From an uncultured Methanoregula sp. (GTDB lineage: Archaea > Halobacteriota > Methanomicrobia > Methanomicrobiales > Methanospirillaceae), in contig NZ_OY787452.1 of NCBI RefSeq assembly GCF_963678795.1, positions 620,001-684,000 on the forward strand: a stretch of DNA of 64,000 nt, read 5' to 3'. The notes beneath the pieces are model-generated. The model saw nothing but the letters and a program-made list of their open reading frames with translations. It did not search any database and had not been told where the DNA came from. The translations under genes were made by a program, and so were the position numbers. Below, in pieces: positions 34,743-43,037 of this stretch (position 1 is the stretch's first letter; every line of letters begins with the position of its first letter).

Positions 34743-36338
34743 ATGTCAAAACCATTTATCAGCGTACACGACCTCTGTATGGACTTTAACGATACCCGGG
34801 TCCTGGACAGGGTCTCGTTTGAGATCCCGGAAGGGGAGATCATGGGCGTTATCGGGAGGAGCGGGGCCGGAAAGAGCGTGCTCATGCATCTCCTCCGGGG
34901 TGTTGAACAGCCCCCGACCAAAGGTTCCGTCATCTATCACATGGCCGCCTGCGACCGCTGCACGTTCATGGATATGCAGAGCCAGGCGGGGAAGAAATGT
35001 CCCGAATGCGGGGGAGAACTCGTGGCGGTGGATACCGATCTCTGGAACGAGAATAGCAACGGCATGAAGTCCCGGGTCATGAACCGGACCGCGATCATGT
35101 TCCAGCGCACGTTCGCGCTCTATGGCGACGACCGGGTGATCGAGAACGTACTCCACGCCCTCGATGATATCGGCTACCCGCAGGAAAATGCGATCAACCG
35201 GGCCGCGGACCTGATTGACCAGGTCAGGCTCTCGCACCGGATGATGCATATCGCCCGTGACCTTTCCGGCGGCGAGAAGCAGCGTGTCGTGCTCGCCCGG
35301 CAGCTGGCCAAGAACCCGGCCATGCTTTTTGCCGACGAACCAACCGGAACGCTCGACCCGGAGACTGCCCGGCTGGTGCACGGGATGCTCATTAATGCCG
35401 CAAGAAAGAACGCGATGGGCATGGTTGTCACGTCGCATTTCTCACAGGTGATCGAGGACATGGCGAACCGTGCGATGCTGCTCGTGGATGGCGGGATCGC
35501 CTCCATCGGCTCACCAAAAACGGTGATTCGTGCATTTGCAAAAGATTACCATGAGATCGAGGAGTCCGAGCCCGTGGAACTTGGAGGGAAGATCCTCTCT
35601 GCCCGGGACGTGACAAAACGTTACATCTCGGTGGACCGTGGCGTGATAAAAGCCGTGAACATGGTTACGTTCGATGTGGCAAAGAAGGAGATCTTCGGCA
35701 TCATCGGCAAGAGCGGGGCGGGCAAGACCACCCTCTCCGGGATCATCTCCGGCATCATCGAGCCCACGAGCGGGGAGATGAACATCCTGATCGGTGACGA
35801 CTGGGTGGACATGACAAAGCCCGGCATCGACCAGCGGGGCAGGGCCAAGGAATACATCGGGCTCCTGCACCAGGAATACGATCTCTTCCCCCACCGCACG
35901 GTGATTGACAATCTGACCGACTCGATTGGGCTGGATTTCCCTAAAGAGCTCGCGATCAGAAAAGCGATAGTCACGCTTCGGATGGCCGGGTTCACTGAAG
36001 AAAAATCAAAGGAGATCCTGAACCGGTACCCGGGCGAACTTTCTGACGGGGAACGGCACCGGGTTGCCCTTGCGCAGGTGCTCATCCGGGAGCCGCGCAT
36101 CGTGATCCTCGACGAGCCGACCGGCACCATGGACCCCATCACCAAGCAGGACGTGAAGCACTCGATCCTGAATGCCCGCGACGAGATGGACGAGACCTTC
36201 ATCGTGGTCTCGCACGACATGGATTTCGTCCGCGACATCTGTGACCGGCTTGCCCTCATGAGGGGCGGAAAGATCATTGATATCGGCCCGACTGCGGAGA
36301 TCCTTGCTCAGGTGACCGAAGAAGAGAAGCGTGACTGA
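34743..36338 (+). CDS. atwA: Methyl-CoM reductase activation factor A2 (tandem ABC ATPase)
   Basis: A 531-aa soluble protein with two ABC ATPase domains. Domain 1 has GRSGAGKSV, LSGGEKQRVVLAR and MLFADEPTG. Domain 2 has GKSGAGKTT, LSDGERHRVALAQ and IVILDEPTG. A zinc-ribbon-like insert (ACDRCTFMD then KKCPECGG) lies between Walker A and the signature of domain 1 and is typical of component A2. There are no membrane segments. In methanogens it supplies ATP for the reductive activation of methyl-coenzyme M reductase (Ni-F430). It is preceded by the DUF5320 peptide and followed 45 bases later by an Mrp ATPase, suggesting an Fe-S/metal maturation unit. Confidence 0.93.
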   Translation: MSKPFISVHDLCMDFNDTRVLDRVSFEIPEGEIMGVIGRSGAGKSVLMHLLRGVEQPPTKGSVIYHMAACDRCTFMDMQSQAGKKCPECGGELVAVDTDLWNENSNGMKSRVMNRTAIMFQRTFALYGDDRVIENVLHALDDIGYPQENAINRAADLIDQVRLSHRMMHIARDLSGGEKQRVVLARQLAKNPAMLFADEPTGTLDPETARLVHGMLINAARKNAMGMVVTSHFSQVIEDMANRAMLLVDGGIASIGSPKTVIRAFAKDYHEIEESEPVELGGKILSARDVTKRYISVDRGVIKAVNMVTFDVAKKEIFGIIGKSGAGKTTLSGIISGIIEPTSGEMNILIGDDWVDMTKPGIDQRGRAKEYIGLLHQEYDLFPHRTVIDNLTDSIGLDFPKELAIRKAIVTLRMAGFTEEKSKEILNRYPGELSDGERHRVALAQVLIREPRIVILDEPTGTMDPITKQDVKHSILNARDEMDETFIVVSHDMDFVRDICDRLALMRGGKIIDIGPTAEILAQVTEEEKRD

Positions 36339-36383
36339 TACCAGGGAGACGCGATCCCTCCATTTTTTTAAGACACTGATACC

Positions 36384-37256
36384 ATGACAACAAAATCTAC
36401 AAAGAAAGAGCAGGCATGCGATGAAAATTGCAGCACCTGCACATCAGCACAACCGCACAGCGCGCCAAAGGGGCTTCCCCCGAAAGCGAAGATCGATGTG
36501 AAGCACGTTATCCTTGTCCTGAGCGGCAAGGGAGGTGTGGGGAAATCAACCGTTTCTACCAACCTGGCTTCTGCTCTCGCAGCTCATGGCAGGCAGGTCG
36601 GGCTGCTCGATCTCGACATTCACGGTCCTGACATTCCCAAGATGCTGGGTATTGAAGATCAGCGCCCTGCCCTTCTGGAGAAAACCATGGAGCCGGTCCA
36701 CGTAAGCGGGAAACTCGCGGTCATGTCGATGGCGTTCCTGCTCCCGGATACGAGTTCGCCGGTCATTTGGCGCGGACCGATGAAGATGGCGGTAATCGGG
36801 CAGTTCCTGTCGGACGTGAACTGGGGGGCACTTGATTACCTGATCGTTGACCTTCCGCCCGGTACCGGGGACGAAGCACTCTCCATTATCCAGCTTGCAC
36901 CGAATGTCCAGGGAGCCGTTATTGTCACCACTCCACAGGATGTGGCAGTGCTCGATGCAATCAAGGCATTAAGGTTCATCGAGAAACTGGATCTGCCGGT
37001 GATCGGGATCATCGAGAACATGAGCGGGATGGTCTGTCCCCACTGTAATAAAACGATTAACCTTTTCGGAAAGGGCGGCGGCAAGAAAGCTGCCGAGGAT
37101 CTGGGTGTGCCCTACCTTGGCTCTATTCCGCTCGATCCGGCGATGGTGAAAGCAGGAGATGAGGGGCGCCCGTATGTCCTCCGTCATGCAGATACACCTA
37201 CATGGAAGGCTGTTGACAGCGTCATGAAAAACCTGGTAAAACGAGTCGAGTCCTGA
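36384..37256 (+). CDS. Mrp/NBP35-type Fe-S cluster carrier ATPase
   Basis: A 290-aa SIMIBI ATPase. The N-terminus carries CDENCSTC, followed by the deviant Walker A LSGKGGVGKSTVSTNLA. The switch motif DLDIHGPDIPKMLG and the bridging cluster motif MVCPHCNKTINLFGKGGG (C-x2-C) are both present. Mrp/NBP35/ApbC proteins assemble and transfer [4Fe-4S] clusters in the cytoplasm. It sits after atwA and before the second small winged-helix paralogue. The target apoproteins are unknown; AtwA-linked MCR activation is one inferred context. Confidence 0.94.
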   Translation: MTTKSTKKEQACDENCSTCTSAQPHSAPKGLPPKAKIDVKHVILVLSGKGGVGKSTVSTNLASALAAHGRQVGLLDLDIHGPDIPKMLGIEDQRPALLEKTMEPVHVSGKLAVMSMAFLLPDTSSPVIWRGPMKMAVIGQFLSDVNWGALDYLIVDLPPGTGDEALSIIQLAPNVQGAVIVTTPQDVAVLDAIKALRFIEKLDLPVIGIIENMSGMVCPHCNKTINLFGKGGGKKAAEDLGVPYLGSIPLDPAMVKAGDEGRPYVLRHADTPTWKAVDSVMKNLVKRVES

Positions 37257-37288
37257 AATGGTCATCTGATAAAAGAAGGAACTTGAAC

Positions 37289-37633
37289 ATGAGAAAATAT
37301 CCGGGTATCCCTGAACTGCTCGAAATGTACATGCAGGAGCAGGGGACTGACGAGCGATGGGTCACCGTGCAGGAGCTCCGCGACCGGTTCGGCCTGACCC
37401 GTTACCAGTGTAACACCGTATCCGGCTTTTTGCGGCGACTTGAGTATGGGCCGTTTGGCCAGTGCCCCTATATTGTTGTCAGGATTGAGACCCCTCGCAA
37501 TACCTGCCTTTCGGACCCGCCGAAATGCCGGTACCTGGTGAAACGGAGGAATATGATACCTGCCGGCCTCGCGGGGATTCACCATTCCGGTGTCCAGGCA
37601 CGGCGTAAAGCAGGCAGCAGTGAGTCCGGGTAG
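37289..37633 (+). CDS. Small winged-helix-like protein, paralogue of the 32851 gene
   Basis: About 114 aa starting MRKYPGIPELLEMYMQEQG. GAAGGA lies eight bases upstream, favouring this ATG over a TTG two codons earlier. It shares with the 32851 protein the patterns PELLE.YM, W.TVQELR..F, .SGFLRR.EYGPF and Y.V.RIE. It has Cys residues in QCPY, NTCL and KCRY that the other copy partly lacks. A winged-helix fold is suspected. It follows the Mrp gene by 32 bases and is probably the end of the atwA transcription unit; a T-run at about 37655 follows. Confidence 0.6.
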   Translation: MRKYPGIPELLEMYMQEQGTDERWVTVQELRDRFGLTRYQCNTVSGFLRRLEYGPFGQCPYIVVRIETPRNTCLSDPPKCRYLVKRRNMIPAGLAGIHHSGVQARRKAGSSESG

Positions 37634-37654
37634 CGCACCCTCGTACCCCGGTCC

Positions 37655-37665
37655 TCTTTTTTTGT
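37655..37665 (+). terminator. T-rich terminator after the atwA unit
   Basis: CCTCTTTTTTTGTTG lies 20 bases after the last gene of the atwA-mrp unit. No strong hairpin precedes it. Confidence 0.4.
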
Positions 37666-37692
37666 TGGTAGAAACAGACATGAATCCAATTG

Positions 37693-37786
37693 GTTCACAC
37701 CGGAATCATGAAAATCATTATAATGTCATTTTGGGAGCGCTCCCGCCGGTACGATTTTCATGCTTATGGTGTGAACTCCCGTTCAC
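37693..37786. other. Nested palindromes with alternative pairing
   Basis: GTTCACACC...CATGAAAATC (37693-37716) is the imperfect inverse of GATTTTCATG...GGTGTGAAC (37753-37776), 19 of 24 bases pairing. Inside the loop lies the perfect palindrome GGGAGCGCTCCC (37733-37744). The right arm's GTGAAC (37771-37776) can instead pair with GTTCAC at 37781-37786 across a TCCC loop. The two foldings exclude each other. No ORF is present. It could be a structured RNA or a DNA element. Confidence 0.6.
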
Positions 37787-37836
37787 GTACGTTTCGACAG
37801 AGCATCTTTTCCGGGTATAACCGGTTAAGGGTAAAT

Positions 37837-38069
37837 ACGCCCTGTACGGGCCCGGATTTCCCCTACGGGATCCAAAGTCCTGCCGGAAATCCCCGTAAAA
37901 CGCACCGTTTCGGTTCGCGTGGAAAATACCCTTAAATTTAGTCCAGATTGCCAAAATACGGCCGGAATACACCTCGTACAATGGCCAATAACGGCCTTAC
38001 AACCGATGTTTTTCCGGGCACCAAGTTTACCCCATCAGGACCCTTAAACGCTGCCGGAACGCGAATATG
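37837..38069 (+). repeat. Dispersed 232-bp non-coding repeat, copy B
   Basis: The homologue of 16934-17165 in the same orientation, with a 24-base identical block at 38046-38069 near its end. It occupies most of the 610-base gap between the atwA unit and cbiM; apart from the nested palindromes and the cbiM promoter, no other feature was seen there. In both copies the neighbouring DNA is hairpin-rich, though the hairpins themselves differ in sequence. Confidence 0.75.
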
Positions 38070-38200
38070 TGGGTCATTTTTCAAAAGGAAGTTTCAAAAA
38101 ATAGGGGTTGTAAAGAAAGATCCCTCATTCCTGCCTCAGTACAGGTCTTTGTTATTGTTCAATTATCCCGTAACCGCCCATAAAATAACCTGACAACACA

Positions 38201-38218
38201 AAAATTATTTACTTAAGG
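38201..38218 (+). promoter_or_regulatory. Putative promoter of cbiMNQO
   Basis: AAAATTATTTACTTAAGG lies 26-43 bases before the cbiM ATG. With archaeal TATA spacing, transcription would start about 10 bases before the ATG or at it, giving a leader too short for a riboswitch. No Shine-Dalgarno is visible. Confidence 0.4.
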
Positions 38219-38243
38219 CAAGACAAGTTGATCCAGTATTATC

Positions 38244-38966
38244 ATGCATATTATGGAAGGATTCTTACCCTGGCAGTGGTGCGTTGTCTGGTGGCTTGTC
38301 GCCCTCCCGTTCCTTATCATGGGGATACTTGAACTGCGGGCGATGATGAGAAAAGACCGGCAATACCTTCCTTTGCTCGGCGTCTGCGGGGCGTTCATCT
38401 TCATACTATCCGCACTCAAACTCCCCTCGGTAACCGGCAGTTGCTCGCACCCGACCGGCACCGGGTTGTCAACAATGTGCTTTGGGGTGTTCATCACCTC
38501 GATCGTCGGTGCTGTCGTCCTGCTTTTCCAAGCGCTCGTGCTCGCTCATGGCGGACTCTCGGTCCTCGGGGCCAACATGGTCTCGATGGCCATCGGGGGT
38601 CCGGTTGCGGGGTACGCGATATACCGGCTACTAAAAAATACGTCACTGAATATCTATGTGACCGTCTTCATCGTTTCAGCAGTTGCCGATATCGTAACAT
38701 ACATCATCACTTCCCTGGAACTTGCGCTTGCCTACCCGGCCCAGTCCGGCGGAGTCGTATCATCCTTCACGGCATTCTTTGTTATCTTTGCCATCACCCA
38801 GATCCCACTCGCGATCGTTGAAGGGTGTGTCCTTGCACTTGTCTTCAAGTATGTGATCGAGCTCAAACCGGAGATGATTATAAAACTGAAAGTCTTCTCG
38901 GAGGAGCAGATCGCAAAAGCACGTATGAGTTCGGACTCACTTCCCCGGACGGAGATGAAGTCATGA
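38244..38966 (+). CDS. cbiM: Cobalt ECF transporter S component CbiM
   Basis: A 240-aa membrane protein beginning MHIMEGFLPWQWCVVWW; the N-terminal Met-His-Ile-Met-Glu-Gly is the conserved metal-binding start of CbiM/NikM. Further family segments are SCSHPTGTGLS, GLSVLGANMVSMAIGGPV and QIPLAIVEGCVLALV. It binds and translocates Co2+ (or Ni2+) with CbiN, CbiQ and CbiO. The presence of a CbiN-type partner favours cobalt, which is needed for cobamides in Mtr. Its stop overlaps the cbiN start. Confidence 0.95.
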   Translation: MHIMEGFLPWQWCVVWWLVALPFLIMGILELRAMMRKDRQYLPLLGVCGAFIFILSALKLPSVTGSCSHPTGTGLSTMCFGVFITSIVGAVVLLFQALVLAHGGLSVLGANMVSMAIGGPVAGYAIYRLLKNTSLNIYVTVFIVSAVADIVTYIITSLELALAYPAQSGGVVSSFTAFFVIFAITQIPLAIVEGCVLALVFKYVIELKPEMIIKLKVFSEEQIAKARMSSDSLPRTEMKS

Positions 38967-39271
38967 TAAAGAACAGGAAACTCGAACTGATCACCCTTTT
39001 CGCAGTGATTGGGTTCATTATCGTCTTCCTGTCAGTAAGTGCAGGCGGGACTCACACATTCGCCGGTTCTGATACTGCCGGGTCAGAGAAGGTTGCCGAA
39101 TTGACCGGGCGTTCCGTTGATTCATTCACGCCCCTGATCCCCCTGTACGTACCCCCGAGCACGGAGATCGAGGCTACCCTTTTTGCCCTGCAGGCAGCGC
39201 TTGGCGGGGTGGTTCTCGGGATGGTCTTCGGATACTGGCTTGGGCAGAGAAAGTCCTCGGCAAACACCTGA
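38963..39271 (+). CDS. cbiN: Cobalt transporter accessory subunit CbiN
   Basis: About 102 aa with two helices flanking an extracytoplasmic loop (FAGSDTAGSEKVAELTGR, then YVPPSTEIEATLFALQAALG), as in CbiN. It starts at the ATGA overlap with cbiM. CbiN interacts with CbiM to permit metal loading and distinguishes Co-type from most Ni-type systems. Confidence 0.92.
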   Translation: MIKNRKLELITLFAVIGFIIVFLSVSAGGTHTFAGSDTAGSEKVAELTGRSVDSFTPLIPLYVPPSTEIEATLFALQAALGGVVLGMVFGYWLGQRKSSANT

Positions 39272-39276
39272 GTTTT

Positions 39277-40071
39277 ATGATCGAGATCAATCTGGACAGT
39301 ATCGCACAACAGAGTTCGTTCCGGCATATCCACCCCGGAACAAAACTCATTCTGGCTCTTGGATCCCTCATCATCTGCCTCGTATCCCCGTTCCCGGTCG
39401 TGCCCCTGATATCAGGGATCGTCCTCAGCCTTGTCCTTATTGTCCCGGGAAGAATATCCCCCCGCGTGTATGGTGAGATCCTGCTGGGCCCGGCCATTTT
39501 CACTGCCATAAGCATCGTGGTTCTTCTCTTCATGCTTGGCGGGGGGGACGTTATCTGGCGCTTCAACCCGTTACCGTGGATCGATCTTTCCATAACAACC
39601 GGGGCAGTACAGGAGAGTACGCTCGTCCTGTGCCGGGTGTTCGGTTGTTCGGTCTCGCTCTTCTTTATTGCCCTTACTACCCCCATGACCGATCTCTTCA
39701 ATGGCATGAAACGCGTCGGGATCCCCATCGAACTCATCGACCTGATGATGATCATCTACCGGTATATCTTCATCGTCTACGATCAGGCCGTCGAGATCTG
39801 GAACGCACAGGTGATGCGCCTTGGCTACAGCCGGCCACGGGAAGCAGTAAGATCATTCTCCATGCTCTGCGGGATGCTCTTCATCTCCAGCTGGATTGCG
39901 GGAGAAGACCTTATCCGGGCAATGGACTGCCGCTGCTATAACGGGATTATGCCGTCGCTGGATTCAGCAGAACCCATCAGGTGGCACTCGCTCGTCCCCG
40001 TACTGGTGTACCTTGCCGGCCTTGGCGGGATCCTGCTGGTGATGATAACAGGAATCGTGGTGCTGTCATGA
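39277..40071 (+). CDS. cbiQ: Cobalt ECF transporter T component CbiQ
   Basis: A 264-aa membrane coupling protein with five or six helices. Family landmarks are HIHPGTKLILALGSLI, FFIALTTPMTDLFNGMKRVG and MRLGYSRPREAVRSF, the last corresponding to the cytoplasmic coupling helices that contact the ATPase. The gene starts five bases after cbiN and overlaps cbiO by four bases. Confidence 0.93.
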   Translation: MIEINLDSIAQQSSFRHIHPGTKLILALGSLIICLVSPFPVVPLISGIVLSLVLIVPGRISPRVYGEILLGPAIFTAISIVVLLFMLGGGDVIWRFNPLPWIDLSITTGAVQESTLVLCRVFGCSVSLFFIALTTPMTDLFNGMKRVGIPIELIDLMMIIYRYIFIVYDQAVEIWNAQVMRLGYSRPREAVRSFSMLCGMLFISSWIAGEDLIRAMDCRCYNGIMPSLDSAEPIRWHSLVPVLVYLAGLGGILLVMITGIVVLS

Positions 40072-41300
40072 ACATTATCCTTGAAGCTCGGGATGTCAGG
40101 TACCGCTACCCGCAAAGCCGGGATGCGATCAAAGGGATCAGCTTTCATGTGCGCCGTGGCGAGAAGATCGCGCTTGTGGGCCCCAACGGGGCCGGCAAGT
40201 CCACGCTGTTACAGATGTTCAACGGCATGATCCGCCCTGACACAGGGACGATGCTCTTTGACAACGAACCGATCCGGTACGATACCACGTCCCTCCGCCA
40301 GATCCGCAAGAGGGTCGGGTACGTGCTCCAGAACCCGGACCGGCAGATCATTGCCCCGACGGTATACCAGGATGTTGCATTCGGCCCCGCGAATCTCGGG
40401 TATGATGAGCAGGCCATCCGGCAGGCTGTCGCGGTTGCACTCCGGCATGTCGGCCTCGACGGATTTGAGCGGCGGGCACCCCACCAGCTCTCGGGGGGGG
40501 AGAAGAAACGGGTTGCCATTGCGGGTGTACTCGCCATGGACCCGGACGTGCTGGTATTCGACGAACCGACCAGCGGTCTTGATCCGTCCGGTTCGGAAGA
40601 TCTCATGGAACTGCTCGAAGAACTGAACAACGAGGGCAAGACCATCATCATCTCCACCCATGACGTAGAACTCGTGTACCCGTGGGCTGACCGGGCGATC
40701 CTCCTGCTGGATGGCCGGATTCTCCAGGAGGACGTGCCGGACGTGGCATTCGGGAATCCGAGTCATGTCCGTATGGCGCATCTTTCGGTCCCGACCCTCC
40801 TCGATCTTTCGCAGGAACTCGGGAAGCGCGGATTTGTCCAGCCACAGCGAAAGCCACGCAGTGTTCTCGACATGATCCATATTATTGAGAACCTGCTCCA
40901 CCGGAAGGATGGATACTCAGGAACAGGCACCATCTCGGTCTGCGATGTCGATACAGAGGATGAGACTCCGCTTGCTGCATGGATCTCGTCCCGGGAGAAC
41001 CTGGCCGTCGGGGCCATAGGCACCCGTGCGAAACAGCGTGCCGGTCAGGAACAGCTGACCCTTGACTTCACGTACGGGGTTATCGACAAGTGCATCCTGC
41101 GTGCCCTGCGGGGGCAGGATTCCCTGATCCTGACAACGAGCAGCATGGCAGGGCGGGTAGTAACCCGCGTGGAGGAATACTGCCGGGAGAGCGGCAACAC
41201 TATCACGGTAATCCCCCTGGATACTGCAGGCAGGTGCCAGAAATCGGATCTTACGAAAGATATAGGTGTAGGGCAGGATTCTTCAGACAAAAAAACCTGA
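40068..41300 (+). CDS. cbiO: Cobalt transporter ATPase CbiO with C-terminal extension
   Basis: About 410 aa. Residues 1-240 are a full ECF-type ATPase: GPNGAGKSTLLQMFNG, Q-loop VLQNPDRQIIAPTVYQDVAFG, LSGGEKKRVAIAGVL and VLVFDEPTSGLDPSG. The usual length is about 270-280, so there is an extra C-terminal domain of roughly 130 residues (VCDVDTEDETPLAAWISSRE to GNTITVIPLDTAG), in which YGVIDKCILRALRGQDSLIL stands out. I think similar tails occur in other methanogen CbiO proteins but cannot confirm it. Its function is unknown; metal sensing or regulation is possible. Confidence 0.92.
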   Translation: MNIILEARDVRYRYPQSRDAIKGISFHVRRGEKIALVGPNGAGKSTLLQMFNGMIRPDTGTMLFDNEPIRYDTTSLRQIRKRVGYVLQNPDRQIIAPTVYQDVAFGPANLGYDEQAIRQAVAVALRHVGLDGFERRAPHQLSGGEKKRVAIAGVLAMDPDVLVFDEPTSGLDPSGSEDLMELLEELNNEGKTIIISTHDVELVYPWADRAILLLDGRILQEDVPDVAFGNPSHVRMAHLSVPTLLDLSQELGKRGFVQPQRKPRSVLDMIHIIENLLHRKDGYSGTGTISVCDVDTEDETPLAAWISSRENLAVGAIGTRAKQRAGQEQLTLDFTYGVIDKCILRALRGQDSLILTTSSMAGRVVTRVEEYCRESGNTITVIPLDTAGRCQKSDLTKDIGVGQDSSDKKT

Positions 41301-41387
41301 ACCCGCGTTGAATAACGACGGGGTGCCCGGATACGCTTATATCGTCGCTGATCACAGGAGGCATATAACCAGATGGAGGAATGCAGA

Positions 41388-41726
41388 ATGAAAATTACTG
41401 ATATTGCAAAGGTGGTCTCCGGCCCCAACCCGCACCATGTGGATGCACGGAAGATCTATGACACACCGTATGCTATGGCAGTTGTCATCACGCTCAAACC
41501 CGGCGAGGCGCTGAAAAAACATATCACGCCGGTCGATGTCTTCTTTTATGTGCTCGAAGGAACGGGTATTGTGGAGATAGGAGACGAGAGGCAGACTATA
41601 GGAAAGGACACGCTGGTAGAAAGCCCGGCAAGAATCCCGCACACGTGGTCCAATGAATCCTCGTCCGTGTTCCGCGTGCTCGTAGTGAAAGTGCCAAAAC
41701 CCACCGAAGAGACCAAACTGCTATGA
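41388..41726 (+). CDS. Small cupin-domain protein
   Basis: About 112 aa forming a single cupin barrel: VVITLKPGEALKKHITPVDV, VFFYVLEGTGIVEIGDERQT and ESPARIPHTWSNESSSVFRV. Histidines in KKHITPVD and PHTW are candidate metal ligands. GGAGGA lies seven bases before the ATG at 41388, though an ATG at 41373 with its own AGGAGG is possible. Small cupins can be sugar isomerases, dioxygenases or sensors. It lies just before a radical SAM gene, separated by 126 bases and a T-run. Confidence 0.85.
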   Translation: MKITDIAKVVSGPNPHHVDARKIYDTPYAMAVVITLKPGEALKKHITPVDVFFYVLEGTGIVEIGDERQTIGKDTLVESPARIPHTWSNESSSVFRVLVVKVPKPTEETKLL

Positions 41727-41766
41727 GGCAATGTCAGAAACGGTGAAAGCCGTAGTTGCCCGGCCT

Positions 41767-41776
41767 CTTTTTTTAT
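41767..41776 (+). terminator. T-rich terminator after the cupin gene
   Basis: CTCTTTTTTTATC follows the cupin stop codon by about 40 bases and precedes the radical SAM promoter. Confidence 0.4.
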
Positions 41777-41801
41777 CCCGAGGTGCGCCCGTCATGAACT
41801 G

Positions 41802-41833
41802 CAGGGTTGCATTATGAAAACAAATAAACCCTG
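41802..41833 (+). promoter_or_regulatory. Inverted repeat in the promoter of the radical SAM gene
   Basis: CAGGGTT (41802-41808) and AACCCTG (41827-41833) form a perfect seven-base inverted repeat around an AT-rich stretch, 19 bases before the ATG. It may be an operator or a leader hairpin. Confidence 0.35.
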
Positions 41834-41852
41834 ACGAGCGGAAAAAAAGCTA

Positions 41853-43007
41853 ATGAAAAATCCCTTCCACATCATGATCATCCCGACGCTGGGCTGCCCC
41901 GGCAGGTGCAAGTACTGCTGGAGTTCCGAGGAGGGGTCGCCGATCATGGGTATCGATACGGTAAAAGACGTGGTTGCGTGGCTTAAGGATTTCAGGAAGG
42001 ATCGCGTCACATTCACGTTCCATGGGGGAGAACCGCTCCTTGCCGGTGCAGATTTCTACCGTCAGGCCCTTCCCATGCTTGCACATGAGCTGACAGAGTT
42101 AACCCCCGAATTCGCAATGCAGACCAACCTCTGGCGGATGACGCCGGAGATCGCGGATGTGCTGGCAGAGTACCATGTGCCGATCGGTTCCTCCATCGAC
42201 GGCCCTGAGGATATCACCGATTCACAGCGGGGCGATGGGTATTTTGCAAAAACGATGAAGGGGTACGAGATCGCACGGGCTGCCGGCCTCCAGGTGCGGT
42301 TCATCTGCACGTTCACCAATAAGTCGGTGAAGCACCGGGACGAGATCTTCAGATTCTTCAAAGAGAGAGGATTTGTCCTGAAACTCCATCCGGCCCTGCC
42401 ATCGCTCCGCTCGGAGAACCCGAAGGAATGGGCGCTTGAGCCGGAGGAGTACGGGGAGCTCCTGGTCTTCCTGCTCGACAAATCGCTCGAGAACCTCGGA
42501 ACGATGGAAGTGATGAACATCAACGACCTCTGCCGGTGTGTTTTCACCCGCCGGGGATCGGTCTGCACGTTCGTCAACTGCATGGGCAACACCTTTGCTA
42601 TCGGCCCCGACGGGAGCATCTACCCCTGCTACCGCTTTGTCGGGATGCCGGAGTGGGTGATGGCAAACGTGCGGGACAAGCCGACAATGGAGCAGCTGAT
42701 GCAGTCGGAACCCGGCCGCCGTATGACGGCATTCTCCGGATACGTTGATGTGGCCTGCAGGGACTGTTCGCATATCAAGTACTGCCGGGGCGGGTGCCCG
42801 TACAACGCCATCGCTCCCTCGGACGGGAAGCTCGAAGGGGTGGATCCCCACTGTACGGCCTACAAGAGGATCTTCGACGAACTGAACGAGCGGCTGAACG
42901 CGGAGATGTTCGATGAGGAGCCGATGCCGGGGATGGGCTTTGGAGCGCCCCGGAAGCCGGCAAAGCCAGGCGTAATGGCCCTGATGCGGGCTATCGTGGA
43001 GAAGTGA
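41853..43007 (+). CDS. SPASM-domain radical SAM protein, putative peptide-modifying
   Basis: A 384-aa enzyme. The radical SAM cluster motif is GCPGRCKYCWSSEEG near residue 14, and FTFHGGEPLLAG follows. The C-terminal SPASM region has cysteines in CMGNTFAIGPDGSIYPCYRF, VACRDCSHIKYCRGGCPYN and DPHCTAY, for two auxiliary [4Fe-4S] clusters. The architecture matches anaerobic sulfatase-maturase-like enzymes and, as I recall, the methanogen family named after Mhun_1560 that is predicted to modify a Cys-rich peptide. No substrate peptide gene is directly adjacent; a Cys-rich 49-aa peptide lies at 45302-45451 and a 78-aa one at 32575. Confidence 0.85.
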   Translation: MKNPFHIMIIPTLGCPGRCKYCWSSEEGSPIMGIDTVKDVVAWLKDFRKDRVTFTFHGGEPLLAGADFYRQALPMLAHELTELTPEFAMQTNLWRMTPEIADVLAEYHVPIGSSIDGPEDITDSQRGDGYFAKTMKGYEIARAAGLQVRFICTFTNKSVKHRDEIFRFFKERGFVLKLHPALPSLRSENPKEWALEPEEYGELLVFLLDKSLENLGTMEVMNINDLCRCVFTRRGSVCTFVNCMGNTFAIGPDGSIYPCYRFVGMPEWVMANVRDKPTMEQLMQSEPGRRMTAFSGYVDVACRDCSHIKYCRGGCPYNAIAPSDGKLEGVDPHCTAYKRIFDELNERLNAEMFDEEPMPGMGFGAPRKPAKPGVMALMRAIVEK

Positions 43008-43037
43008 GAGGGACTGTTTTGGCGTGCAGTAACCCGG

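Noticed and set aside
16934-38069. The 232-bp repeats as a composite transposon or IS ends
   Set aside because: The copies are 20 kb apart, have no terminal inverted repeats or target duplications visible, and the DNA between them contains ordinary chromosomal genes with no transposase.
38100-38243. A cobalamin riboswitch upstream of cbiMNQO
   Set aside because: No B12-box-like sequence was found, the TATA element is only about 26-43 bases before the ATG, and such riboswitches are not expected in this group.
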